Source: Aliarcobacter butzleri (GTDB lineage: Bacteria; Campylobacterota; Campylobacteria; Campylobacterales; Arcobacteraceae). From it: 11,128 nucleotides of DNA. Below, piece after piece: positions 1 through 7,610 of the stretch; within the stretch, counting starts at the first letter, position 1; each line of letters starts with the position of its first letter. Both the position numbers and the translations under genes were made by a program. The DNA lies in the NCBI GenBank assembly GCA_012522985.1, contig JAAYJJ010000087.1, positions 1 through 11,128 of the forward strand, read 5' to 3'. A model generated the notes under the pieces. The model saw only the letters and a list, made by a program, of their open reading frames with translations. It was not told where the DNA came from and ran no database searches.

Positions 1-26
1 CCTTTTATAGGTAAAATAGTAAACAT
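1..26 (-). CDS. Start of an unidentified gene, cut by the window edge
   Basis: An ATG at 24-26 opens a minus-strand frame that reads MFTILPIK before the window ends. It lies two bases after the stop codon of the potassium channel gene. A full AAGGAG ribosome binding site sits at 35-40, inside the channel's last codons, 8 nt before the ATG. Spacing and binding site argue for a real gene cotranscribed with the channel. Eight residues are too few to name a product. Confidence 0.6.
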
Positions 27-28
27 TA

Positions 29-1183
29 TTATATCTCCTTAGGTTTTTGAAATTTATTTAGTAATCTTTTTGCTTTTGTAATATTTGATTGATTTCCAAC
101 AACAAGCAATTTTGCATTTGCATTGATTTTGGTATCACCCATAGGCATCTCTATAAAATGCCCGTCTGCTTCAGTAATACCTATAACACTAACTTTTATC
201 TTATCTCTTAAATGAGCATCTTTAATCTCTTGACCTATTATCCAGCTTTTTTCACTTATTAAAATCTCTTCCATATCTATAGGAGTATCTTTATCATATA
301 AAAATTGCTCTAGAACATTTTCCATATCAGGACGTACAGCCATAGCACTTACTCTTTGAGCCATAAGTGCTGGAGGAGCTACTACTTTGTCTGCTCCTAG
401 TTTTTTGAGTTTAACTACATCATTATTGGTTTCTGCATTACAAATAACCAAATAAGGCTTTCTTGAAAGCTCTTTTTCATAAAGTCTAACTGAAGCTATG
501 ATTGTGATATTGTTTGATATATTTTTCGATAAAGAGATAACCCCTTTTGCTGATGATAGGTGGGTTTTTAAAAAGGCTTTTTCTGTATAGGGTTCTTCTT
601 GTATAAAATATGGATATTTATGCTCTTTAGCTATTTGTTCTATGCTTGGATCAGGATCAACTACTACAAATGGGATATGATTTGCTCTAAATTGACTAGC
701 TAACTGAGCGGTGTATTCATTGTGATAAAATACAACAAAATGATTTCTTAACCTTGCTATTTTATATAACATTTTTCGTTCCTTTAGTAGTCTAAAAAGT
801 GTACCTTCAGCAAATGTTCTAAGCAAAATACCAACTGAAAATGTAAGTACAGCAAAACCTATAATAATAAGTGTAACTGTAAAAATAATCCCAGCATTTG
901 AAAAATTACCCTCATTTAATGAACCAAAACCAGTGGTTGAAAATGTATAAGCTGCTTGAAATATAGCATGCATTATATCATAATCTTCAAAATAAACATA
1001 TCCCAAAGTACCTATAATCATAACGATTTGTATCATTACTAAAGGTAATCTAAAGGGTTTTAGTTGTTCATAAATAAGAGGATTTAGATTATATTGAGGT
1101 TTTCTACTTGTTTGATCCCATCCTATGAATTTACCAAACTTTTTTTTAAATGAAGCAGTACTCTTTTTGTGTGAGTTGCTCAT
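29..1183 (-). CDS. Two-TM potassium channel with cytosolic RCK (TrkA-N/TrkA-C) region
   Basis: This 384-residue protein is probably an inner-membrane K+ channel of the MthK/KchA type. A basic N-terminal tail (1-45) is followed by TM1 (about 47-65), a pore helix and selectivity filter at 83-88 (TTGFGS, the usual TxGYGD/TxGFG signature), and TM2 (about 97-121). Residues 147-290 look like an RCK N-domain, with FVVFYHNEYT as strand 1 and VVVDPDP as the acidic end of strand 2. Residues 300-375 resemble TrkA_C. The Rossmann glycine motif GxGxxG is absent from strand 1, so NAD-type binding is doubtful and the ligand is unknown. The ATG at 1181-1183 has GGGAG 10 nt upstream. The gene follows rpmB by 24 nt and is probably cotranscribed with it. 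Channel identity is well supported by the filter; ion selectivity and gating are inferred. Confidence 0.87.
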   Translation of the reverse strand: MSNSHKKSTASFKKKFGKFIGWDQTSRKPQYNLNPLIYEQLKPFRLPLVMIQIVMIIGTLGYVYFEDYDIMHAIFQAAYTFSTTGFGSLNEGNFSNAGIIFTVTLIIIGFAVLTFSVGILLRTFAEGTLFRLLKERKMLYKIARLRNHFVVFYHNEYTAQLASQFRANHIPFVVVDPDPSIEQIAKEHKYPYFIQEEPYTEKAFLKTHLSSAKGVISLSKNISNNITIIASVRLYEKELSRKPYLVICNAETNNDVVKLKKLGADKVVAPPALMAQRVSAMAVRPDMENVLEQFLYDKDTPIDMEEILISEKSWIIGQEIKDAHLRDKIKVSVIGITEADGHFIEMPMGDTKINANAKLLVVGNQSNITKAKRLLNKFQKPKEI

Positions 1184-1189
1184 AAGAGA

Positions 1190-1203
1190 AGCACTCCCGT
1201 GCT
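1190..1203 (-). promoter_or_regulatory. Short hairpin presenting the channel gene's Shine-Dalgarno in its loop
   Basis: Between rpmB and the channel gene, the minus strand reads AGCAC-GGGA-GTGCT, a 5-bp perfect stem with a four-base loop. The loop and adjoining G form the ribosome binding site GGGAG of the channel gene. It is not followed by a T tract, so it is not an intrinsic terminator. It could modulate translation or mark a processing site, or be chance. Confidence 0.4.
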
Positions 1204-1207
1204 ACTA

Positions 1208-1396
1208 TTATGATTGTTTTTTAAGAGTTCTTAACTCTTTTGCAGATATTTTGATTTTTGCCGTTGTCCCATCTTCTAGAGTCAATCTAACTGTTCTAAG
1301 GTTTGGTAAAAATCTTCTTTTTGTTTTGTTATTTGCGTGGCTTACATTGTTTCCAACCATTGGGCCTTTGCCTGATATTTGACATTTTCTTGACAT
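1208..1396 (-). CDS. rpmB: Large ribosomal subunit protein bL28
   Basis: This 62-residue basic protein begins [20 protein letters not shown], the typical N-terminus of L28, followed by the conserved [12 protein letters not shown] segment and a C-terminal strand/helix ([23 protein letters not shown]). It binds 23S rRNA in the 50S subunit. Length matches bacterial L28. Only one cysteine (C5) is present, so this is the form without the zinc-binding cysteine pairs. The ATG is preceded by AAAGG with a 6-nt gap, and a TATAAT box lies 32-37 bp upstream of the ATG. It is the first gene of the leftward unit; the potassium channel gene follows 24 nt later without a visible terminator between them. Confidence 0.97.
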   Translation of the reverse strand: MSRKCQISGKGPMVGNNVSHANNKTKRRFLPNLRTVRLTLEDGTTAKIKISAKELRTLKKQS

Positions 1397-1428
1397 AATA
1401 TACCTTTACCGTTTATAAATTTTGCGTA

Positions 1429-1434
1429 ATTATA
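1429..1434 (-). promoter_or_regulatory. -10 element of the rpmB promoter
   Basis: The minus strand reads TATAAT here, a perfect -10 box. Transcription would begin near 1422, giving a leader of about 25 nt that contains the AAAGG ribosome binding site of rpmB. No TTGACA is seen at -35, as is common in Campylobacterota. Confidence 0.6.
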
Positions 1435-1451
1435 CCTATATTAACTTAAAG

Positions 1452-1457
1452 TATGAT
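1452..1457 (+). promoter_or_regulatory. Possible -10 element for the rpe-trpF-exonuclease unit
   Basis: TATGAT lies on the plus strand in the divergent region. It would place the transcript start near 1464 and give a leader of about 53 nt before rpe. The region is so AT-rich that other boxes are possible (for example TATATT at 1437-1442), so this is only a candidate. Confidence 0.3.
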
Positions 1458-1516
1458 AAGATTGTGCAGTTGATTAATGATGAATTGTAAATTTTAAATA
1501 TTTTTAAGGAATTGAT

Positions 1517-2158
1517 ATGTTAGTTGCACCATCTATTTTAAGTGCTGATTTTGGGAGATTAAATGAAGAGATAAGAGCTATTTGTGATGCTGGATGTGAT
1601 TTGGTTCATGTTGATGTGATGGATGGACATTTTGTGCCAAATATGACTATAGGACCTGTTGTAGTTAGTGCTGTAGCAAAAGTGGCTATAAAACCACTTG
1701 ATATTCATCTTATGGTAGAGAATAATAGTTTTTTTGTAGATCTTTTTGCTCCCCTAAGGCCAAAATATCTCTCTTTTCATATAGAAGAGGAAAAACATCC
1801 TCATAGACTTATACAAAAAATAAGAGATTATGGTATAAGCCCAGCAATTACGCTAAATCCCCATACAAGAGTTGAGACTATAGAACATATTTTAGAAGAT
1901 CTTGATATGGTGCTACTTATGAGTGTAAACCCTGGTTTTGGTGGGCAAAAGTTTATAGATAGTGTTTTAGAAAAATCCAAAAGATTAAAAGATCTAATAG
2001 AAAAAAGAAATAAAAACTGTCTTATAGAAGTAGATGGTGGAGTAAGTAATAAAAATATACAACTTTTAAAAGATGCTGGAGTTGATATAGTAGTAGCTGG
2101 AAGTTATGTTTTTGGAAGTGGTAATTATCAACAAGCAATTGAGTCTTTAAGAGTTTAG
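1517..2158 (+). CDS. rpe: Ribulose-phosphate 3-epimerase
   Basis: This cytosolic TIM-barrel enzyme interconverts D-ribulose 5-phosphate and D-xylulose 5-phosphate in the pentose phosphate pathway. At 213 residues it has the usual family length. Family landmarks are all present: PSILSADF (5-12), VHVDVMDGHFVPN (30-42), LDIHLMVE (61-68), MSVNPGFGGQKF (135-146), EVDGGV (171-176) and the phosphate-binding VAGSYVFG (193-200). The expected metal ligands are H31, D33, H64 and D173, with D33 and D173 serving as the acid/base pair. The ATG is preceded by AAGGA with a 6-nt gap. Its stop is followed after one base by the trpF start, so the two are surely cotranscribed. It is the first gene of the rightward unit. 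Confidence 0.97.
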   Translation: MLVAPSILSADFGRLNEEIRAICDAGCDLVHVDVMDGHFVPNMTIGPVVVSAVAKVAIKPLDIHLMVENNSFFVDLFAPLRPKYLSFHIEEEKHPHRLIQKIRDYGISPAITLNPHTRVETIEHILEDLDMVLLMSVNPGFGGQKFIDSVLEKSKRLKDLIEKRNKNCLIEVDGGVSNKNIQLLKDAGVDIVVAGSYVFGSGNYQQAIESLRV

Positions 2159-2159
2159 T

Positions 2160-2747
2160 ATGAAAGTTAAAATATGTGGTATTACAAATCTTGAAGATGC
2201 CCTTGATGCTTGTCAAATGGGTGCTGATGCTTTGGGATTTGTATTTTATGAAAAATCACCTAGATTTATAGAAGTAGCAAAAGCAAAAGAGATATCAAAG
2301 CTTTTGCCACCATTTGTTAAAAAAGTAGCCCTTTTTGTCAATCAAGAGCCTAGCTATATAGATAGTGTATGCAAGAAGTGTGGTATGGATCTAGCTCAAA
2401 TTCATTTTGAAGCTAGTATGGAGTTTTTTGATAAGCTTCAAACTCCTTATATTAAAGTTATAAGAGCTAAAAGTAAAGATGATATTTTAACAATAAAAGA
2501 TGAGTATGTATTAGTTGATGCCTATGTAGATAGTTATGGTGGGGAAGGTAAAAGATTGGCTTTAGAGTGGTTTGATGGAATAGATTGCTCTAAGATGATC
2601 TTAGCTGGAGGCTTAGATAGTAACAATATTCAAGAAGTTAAAAAATATAACTTTTACGGTGTAGATGTAAGTAGTGGAGTAGAGGCAAGTAAGGGTAAAA
2701 AAGATTTAAAAAAACTAAAGACTTTTATACAAAACTCAAAAAACTAA
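2160..2747 (+). CDS. trpF: Phosphoribosylanthranilate isomerase
   Basis: TrpF converts N-(5-phosphoribosyl)anthranilate to 1-(2-carboxyphenylamino)-1-deoxyribulose 5-phosphate in tryptophan synthesis. This 195-residue TIM barrel shows KICGIT with the catalytic cysteine C6, ALGFVFYEKSPR (24-35), KVALFVNQ (55-62), the acid residue D120 in VLVDAY, GGEGK (127-131), the phosphate-binding ILAGGL (147-152) and GVDVSSGVE (167-175). Two usual motifs vary: QIHF replaces QLHG and GGEGK replaces GGTGK, without loss of the catalytic residues. It starts one base after the rpe stop and has no strong ribosome binding site of its own, suggesting translational coupling. No other trp gene is in the window, so it is detached from a tryptophan operon. 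Both rpe and trpF handle phosphorylated pentose-type sugars. Confidence 0.95.
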   Translation: MKVKICGITNLEDALDACQMGADALGFVFYEKSPRFIEVAKAKEISKLLPPFVKKVALFVNQEPSYIDSVCKKCGMDLAQIHFEASMEFFDKLQTPYIKVIRAKSKDDILTIKDEYVLVDAYVDSYGGEGKRLALEWFDGIDCSKMILAGGLDSNNIQEVKKYNFYGVDVSSGVEASKGKKDLKKLKTFIQNSKN

Positions 2748-2756
2748 AGGAAATAC

Positions 2757-3512
2757 TTGCGTAGTTATGAAAAAGAGATAGAAAAAATGGTTGAATGTTT
2801 AAAAAAAAGAGATATAGATAAAAAAGATTTTTTTGATATTTTAGAAAAAGCTGATACTTTTTATGAAAACCCAGAGTTAGAGTTTCAACTTTTGTTATCC
2901 AATGGCTTACCTTTGGAGATAATAGATGAAAAAGTAAGGCTAAAAACAAGAGTAACTCCAATCAATGAACAAAAGTTTTGTATTATAGATATAGAAACAA
3001 ATGGTTCAAAGGTTCCTTATGGACAAATTATAGAAATAGCTGCTATTAAGATACAAAATGGTGAGATTATAGATAGTTATGAGAGCTTAGTATATGCAAA
3101 AGAGATACCTGAGTATATTCAAGAAGTTACAAAAATAACTCCACAAATGCTAAAAGATGCACCTAACTTAAAAGATGTTTTATTAGAATTTAGAGTTTTT
3201 TTAGATGATACAGTCTTTGTTGCACATGATATTAAGTTTGATTATAACTTTGTATCTGAATCTATGTATAACTATGGATATGGAAAACTACATAATAGAA
3301 AACTATGTACTATTGATCTAGCAAAAAGAACAATAAAAAGTGAAAAATATGGACTTGTAGCTTTAAAAGAGATTTTAAATATAGATATACCAATTCATCA
3401 TAGAGCTTATAGTGATGCTCTTAGTACAAAGTTTATTTTTGATGAAGCTTTAAAAGCCTTACCACCAAAAGTTTGTTACACTGAAGAGTTAATAAGCTTT
3501 TCTAAAAAATAG
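2757..3512 (+). CDS. DEDDh 3'-5' exonuclease related to DNA polymerase III epsilon
   Basis: This 251-residue protein has a helical N-terminal region of about 70 residues, then an RNase T/DnaQ exonuclease fold. The DEDDh catalytic set is complete: D78 and E80 in IIDIETNG, D162 in AHDIKFDYNF, H215 in HHRAYSDA, and D220. It should remove nucleotides from DNA or RNA 3' ends with two metal ions. It may be a polymerase proofreading subunit or a separate DnaQ-like nuclease; the N-terminal extension and lack of an obvious polymerase-binding tail leave this open. The start is TTG with AAAGG 6 nt upstream; this site overlaps the trpF stop codon. The next in-frame ATG, at 2787, has a poorer site. It is the last gene of the unit, before the hairpin at 3515-3549. 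Confidence 0.9.
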   Translation: MRSYEKEIEKMVECLKKRDIDKKDFFDILEKADTFYENPELEFQLLLSNGLPLEIIDEKVRLKTRVTPINEQKFCIIDIETNGSKVPYGQIIEIAAIKIQNGEIIDSYESLVYAKEIPEYIQEVTKITPQMLKDAPNLKDVLLEFRVFLDDTVFVAHDIKFDYNFVSESMYNYGYGKLHNRKLCTIDLAKRTIKSEKYGLVALKEILNIDIPIHHRAYSDALSTKFIFDEALKALPPKVCYTEELISFSKK

Positions 3513-3514
3513 TA

Positions 3515-3549
3515 GTAACTCTTTAGTCTATAATAAGCTAGAGAGTTAC
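3515..3549. terminator. Bidirectional intrinsic terminator between convergent genes
   Basis: A 12-bp inverted repeat (3515-3526 with 3538-3549, one G-T wobble) encloses an 11-nt loop. On the minus strand it is followed by TACTATTTTTT, a good T tract ending the antiporter transcript. On the plus strand only a weak GTTTT follows, so it may end the exonuclease transcript less efficiently. Confidence 0.75.
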
Positions 3550-3555
3550 CATGTT

Positions 3556-5013
3556 TTAGCCAAAAATCTTTCTTAAGATCTTTTTGTACTTACTTGATTT
3601 ATCACACTGTATAAGTAAAATATCATTTTCTTTAAATATTGTTGATCCTACAGGTCTTATATACTCTTTATCTCTTTTAATAAGCAAAATCAAAAAATCC
3701 TTTGGTAGTTCCAACTCAGCTATACTTGTACCTATTGCAGAAGAGTTTTTATCTATAGCAAATTGCCTTATAGTATAAAACAAAAGTGGGGTAGAGCGTT
3801 GTTCTTTTTTACTTCTATCAAATACAACCGCATCTACTTTTAGTAGCTTTGATAGATATGATAGTGTTGTTCCTTGAAAAAAGATAGAAAGCAATACCAC
3901 AAAAAATACAGTATTAAAGATAAGTGCAGAGTTTTCTAATCCTGCTACATATGGATATGTAGCAAGTACTATAGGTACAGCACCTCTTAGTCCTACCCAT
4001 GAGACAAAAGTTTTTTCTCTAAAAGATAATCTTTTGCTAAAAAGTGTACCTAAAAATACACTTATAGGTCTTGCTATAAACATAAGCCATAATGCTATTA
4101 AAAATCCATTTAGAGCAACTTCTGGAAGCTGTGAAGGAAAAACCAAAAGCCCTAGAGTAATAAAAACTGCTATTTGCATAATCCAAGCTAGTCCATCATG
4201 AAAACCAACAAGATTTTTCTTATGTACAAAATCTTTTGTATTGATAACTATACCAGCTATATAAATAGCTAAATATCCATTTCCATCAAGCAAGTTTGTA
4301 AGACTAAAAAGCAATAAAACCCAAGCTATTGTAATAACAGGATAGAGTCCATAATAATCAAGTTTAACTTTATTTAAAATCCTTGGTAATACCAAACCAA
4401 AAGCTATACCAAAAGATATCCCTATAGAAAACTGTAAGAAAAAGTGAACTACCCAATCCCAAACTGATGGAGCTGCGGGTATTAAAATAAGCTGTAGTAC
4501 TGTTACAGTTAAAAAGATAGCCATAGGGTCATTACTACCTGATTCAAACTCTAAAAGCGGTGCTAAACCTCTTTTTAGCTTGATTCCTTTTGCTCTAAGT
4601 ATAGCAAAAACAGCAGCTGCATCTGTTGAGGATATAATAGATCCAAGAAGTAAGGACTCTAAATATGTAAAATCAAGTAAATAATAAACAAATACAGACA
4701 TAACTAGTGCGGTAATAAGTACCCCAAAAGTAGCCAAGATTAAACCATTAGTTAATACAGGCTTAATAACTCTATACTCAGTATCTAAGCCACCACCAAA
4801 TAGTATAAATATTAGTGCCAAAGTTCCCACAGCTTGTGCTAATATCGCGTCATCAAAGCTTATTCCCAAAAGCCCATCAGAACCAGCCAACATACCAAGA
4901 GCCAAAAATATAACAAGCACTGGTACGCCAAACTTTCCAGAAAGTTTACTTGAAACTGCACTAAGTAACATTAAAAAAGCAACAATTAGTAAAACTAAGT
5001 CTATATTATCCAT
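3556..5013 (-). CDS. nhaP2: Potassium/proton antiporter, NhaP2/CvrA type (CPA1 family)
   Basis: This 485-residue protein is an inner-membrane cation/proton antiporter with about 12-13 hydrophobic segments between residues 4 and 385. Signatures include GVPVLVIFLALGMLAGSDG (29-47), FGGGLDT (72-78), STDAAAVFA (129-137), the ion-site motif EFESGSNDP with N161-D162, and WVGLRGAVPI. A cytosolic TrkA_C domain occupies about 405-475. Family members such as E. coli NhaP2 are nearer 578 residues and carry a further CorC/HlyC-like domain, which is missing here. Its likely role is expelling K+ in exchange for H+; specificity for K+ over Na+ is inferred from subfamily resemblance. The ATG has GGGGA about 4 nt upstream. 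It lies 95 nt after the GGDEF/EAL gene on the same strand and ends at the shared terminator. Confidence 0.9.
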   Translation of the reverse strand: MDNIDLVLLIVAFLMLLSAVSSKLSGKFGVPVLVIFLALGMLAGSDGLLGISFDDAILAQAVGTLALIFILFGGGLDTEYRVIKPVLTNGLILATFGVLITALVMSVFVYYLLDFTYLESLLLGSIISSTDAAAVFAILRAKGIKLKRGLAPLLEFESGSNDPMAIFLTVTVLQLILIPAAPSVWDWVVHFFLQFSIGISFGIAFGLVLPRILNKVKLDYYGLYPVITIAWVLLLFSLTNLLDGNGYLAIYIAGIVINTKDFVHKKNLVGFHDGLAWIMQIAVFITLGLLVFPSQLPEVALNGFLIALWLMFIARPISVFLGTLFSKRLSFREKTFVSWVGLRGAVPIVLATYPYVAGLENSALIFNTVFFVVLLSIFFQGTTLSYLSKLLKVDAVVFDRSKKEQRSTPLLFYTIRQFAIDKNSSAIGTSIAELELPKDFLILLIKRDKEYIRPVGSTIFKENDILLIQCDKSSKYKKILRKIFG

Positions 5014-5068
5014 ATATTCCCCATAAACTAAATAAGTTTTTATTTTAACTAAATATTCATAAAATACA

Positions 5069-5074
5069 ACTATA
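5069..5074 (-). promoter_or_regulatory. Possible -10 element for the antiporter gene
   Basis: TATAGT on the minus strand lies in the 95-bp gap upstream of the antiporter and would give a leader of about 49 nt. There is no recognisable -35 box, and no convincing terminator hairpin after the preceding gene, so readthrough from upstream is equally possible. Confidence 0.3.
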
Positions 5075-5108
5075 ATTGTGATTACTAAATAAAATACTAA
5101 AAGCTATA

Positions 5109-7610
5109 TTAAGTTTGTTTGCACTCTTTGATATCTTCTAGAGTTTTTGGTTTACAGAAAAAGTAGCCTTGTCCATAATCTACACCAAGCTCTGTTAAAA
5201 TCTCTTCTTGCTCTTTAGTCTCTATTCCTTCGGCAACTGTTTTAAAACCAAAACTATTTGATATAGCCACAACAGCGGTAACTATTGATTTGTTGTTTGA
5301 TTGGACTATATCATCTACAAATGACTTATCTATTTTGATGATATCTATAGGAAGTTTTTGTAGATATGACATAGATGAGTATCCTGTACCAAAATCATCT
5401 ACTATTATTTTAAATCCTAGTCCTCTTAAAGTATCAAGAGTCTCTTGTACTTCGTTAATATTTTTCATAATATATGTTTCAGTTATCTCTAAGCCTATAT
5501 TAGATGCTTCTATATGAGTTGCTTGTAATATATCTTTGATATTATTGATAAACTCTAAGTTAATAAGTTGTAAAGTAGATATATTTATAGTTATCATCTC
5601 TATTTTAAGTATCTCTTGAAGCTTTTTAAAATCTTCACAAGCTCTTTTAAATAGATATAAACCAATAGAGTTAATATATCCTGTCTCTTCTGCTATATAT
5701 ATAAAATCATCAGGTTCAACTTCACCCAAAATAGAGCTATTCCATCTGACAAGAGCCTCAACGCTATATAGATCTTTTGTTTTAAGATTATATTTTGGTT
5801 GATATTTAAGATAAAATTCATTGTTTTTTAAAGCTTTAGCTAAGGCTTGTTCTATATTTAGTCTTGTATGAACTGTACTAGAAAGCTCTTTAGTATAGTA
5901 TTCATATCTATTTTTTCCCTCTTGTTTTGCTTTGTACATAGCAGTATCTGAGTGTTTTAATAAGCTTAACATATCTTCACCATCATATGGATATATAGCT
6001 ATACCAATACTACAACCAACATGCAAAGAGTGTCCAGAGACTAAAATAGGTTGATTTACTATCTCTATTATTTTTGTAGCTATTATATCTAACACATTTT
6101 CATTTTTTGTATATTCAATAATAACAGCAAACTCATCTCCACCAACTCTAAAAACAAAATCACTGTCTCTAAGGGCTTCTTTAAATCTTTTTGCTACCTC
6201 TTTTAGTACCAAATCTCCTATATCATGTCCTAAACTATCATTTATAATTTTAAATCCATCAAGATCCATAAACATAATAGCAAAGTGATTTTCAGCTTTA
6301 TTTGTTTTTTTGATTAATTCTTGTAGTTTTTTCTCTAAACTTCTTCTATTTGGTAAGCCTGTTAGGTTGTCATGATGGGCTAAAAACTCAACTTTTTCTT
6401 GTTGTCTTACATAATCAGTAATATTAAGTTTGATTGCAAGATATCCAGTAAGTTCATCATCTGTAAAGATAGGTGTAATAGATGCAGTTTCATAATAAAT
6501 CTCACCAAATTTATTGATATTGATAAACTCTCCCATCCATTTATCACCACGATCTAAAATCTCATTCATATGTTTATAAAAAACACTTGGCATTTTTCCA
6601 GATTTTAAAATATTTGGATTTTTTCCAAGAGCCTCTTCTTTTTTGTATCCTGTAACTTTTTCAAAAGATTCATTAACGTAGATTATTTTTCTATTTTTAT
6701 CAGTCATAACTATAGAGTTGTCACTGTTTTCAACAGCATATTTAAAAGCAGTTAGCTCTTTTTTAGTTTTGATAGATCTAAAGTATGATAAAATCAAAAC
6801 AATCATCAAAAATGATGAAGCCATAAATAAAACCATTGCCATTTGTTGTTGATTATTTATATTTAGATTATGCTCTTTATGTAAGATAGATTCTATATTA
6901 TTGATGATACTTAAAGTGTCTATTTTTTTATATTTATTTTTAATAGTGTTTATTCTAGATAGTCCATTTAGAGTATCTTTATATTTAACATATAAAAAGT
7001 CTATATCTTTATTATTATATTTTTTAGCTAATTTTGAGATATTATTTAGTCCATCATTAATAACTTTATCATCTATTTGTAAGTCTAAAAAAAGTTTAAA
7101 TAGATTTGTTACACTATTATCCAAAATCAGCATATCTGCTGGGTTTTTTGATAAGTAAGTGATCTTAATAGATTTTGAAAGCTCTGTTATATAGTTTAAT
7201 GATGCTACAATTGTGGCATTATTTGATTTAAACCTCTCTATAAGCTCATGCTTTTTACTCCATTGATTTAACAAAAGCTTTAAAACAGGTCTTAAAGACT
7301 CTTCAAGCTCTGTATAAGAGGAGTCATTTTGAAGTTGATAGATTGTATTATAAGTATCTTCTGTTTTCTCAACAACTCTATCGTAGTTAATAAATTGTGT
7401 TTTTGTTTGTATTATAGTATCAAACTCTTTTATTAAAATTTTTATTTTATTTATAGAACTTTGATATTTATTATAGTTTTCTATTTTTGTATTGATTTGT
7501 GTAAGGCTTACCAATAAAAGAGCTAATAAAAAAATAAATATAAATAAAAATGTTAAAATAGGATCAGTATTTTTAATCCATCTTCTTAAAAGGCTTTGAT
7601 TTTTATTCAT
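5109..7610 (-). CDS. Membrane sensor protein: DAHL-like, PAS, GGDEF and EAL domains
   Basis: This 833-residue protein makes and/or degrades cyclic di-GMP. TM1 (about 18-37) and TM2 (about 257-277) flank an all-helical extracytoplasmic region of some 220 residues; the segment FKSNNATIVASLNYI resembles DAHL ligand-binding domains. Inside the cell follow a PAS domain (about 289-405), a GGDEF domain with intact GGDEF at 490-494 and an inhibitory-site RDSD at 481-484 (RxxD, five residues before), and an EAL domain with EAL at 618-620. Later EAL residues are kept: the asparagine in NIS, LEITET, DDFGTGYSS, the lysine in IKIDKSF, AEGIET and GQGYFF. Both catalytic domains look competent, so the net activity cannot be told. 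Its ATG overlaps the peroxidase stop by 8 nt (ATGAATAA) and has only a weak binding site, suggesting translational coupling. Confidence 0.93.
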   Translation of the reverse strand: MNKNQSLLRRWIKNTDPILTFLFIFIFLLALLLVSLTQINTKIENYNKYQSSINKIKILIKEFDTIIQTKTQFINYDRVVEKTEDTYNTIYQLQNDSSYTELEESLRPVLKLLLNQWSKKHELIERFKSNNATIVASLNYITELSKSIKITYLSKNPADMLILDNSVTNLFKLFLDLQIDDKVINDGLNNISKLAKKYNNKDIDFLYVKYKDTLNGLSRINTIKNKYKKIDTLSIINNIESILHKEHNLNINNQQQMAMVLFMASSFLMIVLILSYFRSIKTKKELTAFKYAVENSDNSIVMTDKNRKIIYVNESFEKVTGYKKEEALGKNPNILKSGKMPSVFYKHMNEILDRGDKWMGEFININKFGEIYYETASITPIFTDDELTGYLAIKLNITDYVRQQEKVEFLAHHDNLTGLPNRRSLEKKLQELIKKTNKAENHFAIMFMDLDGFKIINDSLGHDIGDLVLKEVAKRFKEALRDSDFVFRVGGDEFAVIIEYTKNENVLDIIATKIIEIVNQPILVSGHSLHVGCSIGIAIYPYDGEDMLSLLKHSDTAMYKAKQEGKNRYEYYTKELSSTVHTRLNIEQALAKALKNNEFYLKYQPKYNLKTKDLYSVEALVRWNSSILGEVEPDDFIYIAEETGYINSIGLYLFKRACEDFKKLQEILKIEMITINISTLQLINLEFINNIKDILQATHIEASNIGLEITETYIMKNINEVQETLDTLRGLGFKIIVDDFGTGYSSMSYLQKLPIDIIKIDKSFVDDIVQSNNKSIVTAVVAISNSFGFKTVAEGIETKEQEEILTELGVDYGQGYFFCKPKTLEDIKECKQT

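Noticed and set aside
1125..1382. Plus-strand open frame across rpmB
   Set aside because: It is the complement of the well-supported rpmB and the N-terminus of the channel gene, with no start signals.
2787..2789. ATG as start of the exonuclease
   Set aside because: The TTG at 2757 has AAAGG at ideal spacing overlapping the previous stop; the ATG has a weaker site.
2725..2961. Antisense open frame across the trpF/exonuclease junction
   Set aside because: Low-complexity leucine and phenylalanine translation caused by AT-rich coding on the other strand; no ribosome binding site or family resemblance.
5066..5080. Imperfect dyad ACAACTATAATTGT upstream of the antiporter
   Set aside because: The inner pair is mismatched and the region is nearly all A and T, so symmetry is not beyond chance.
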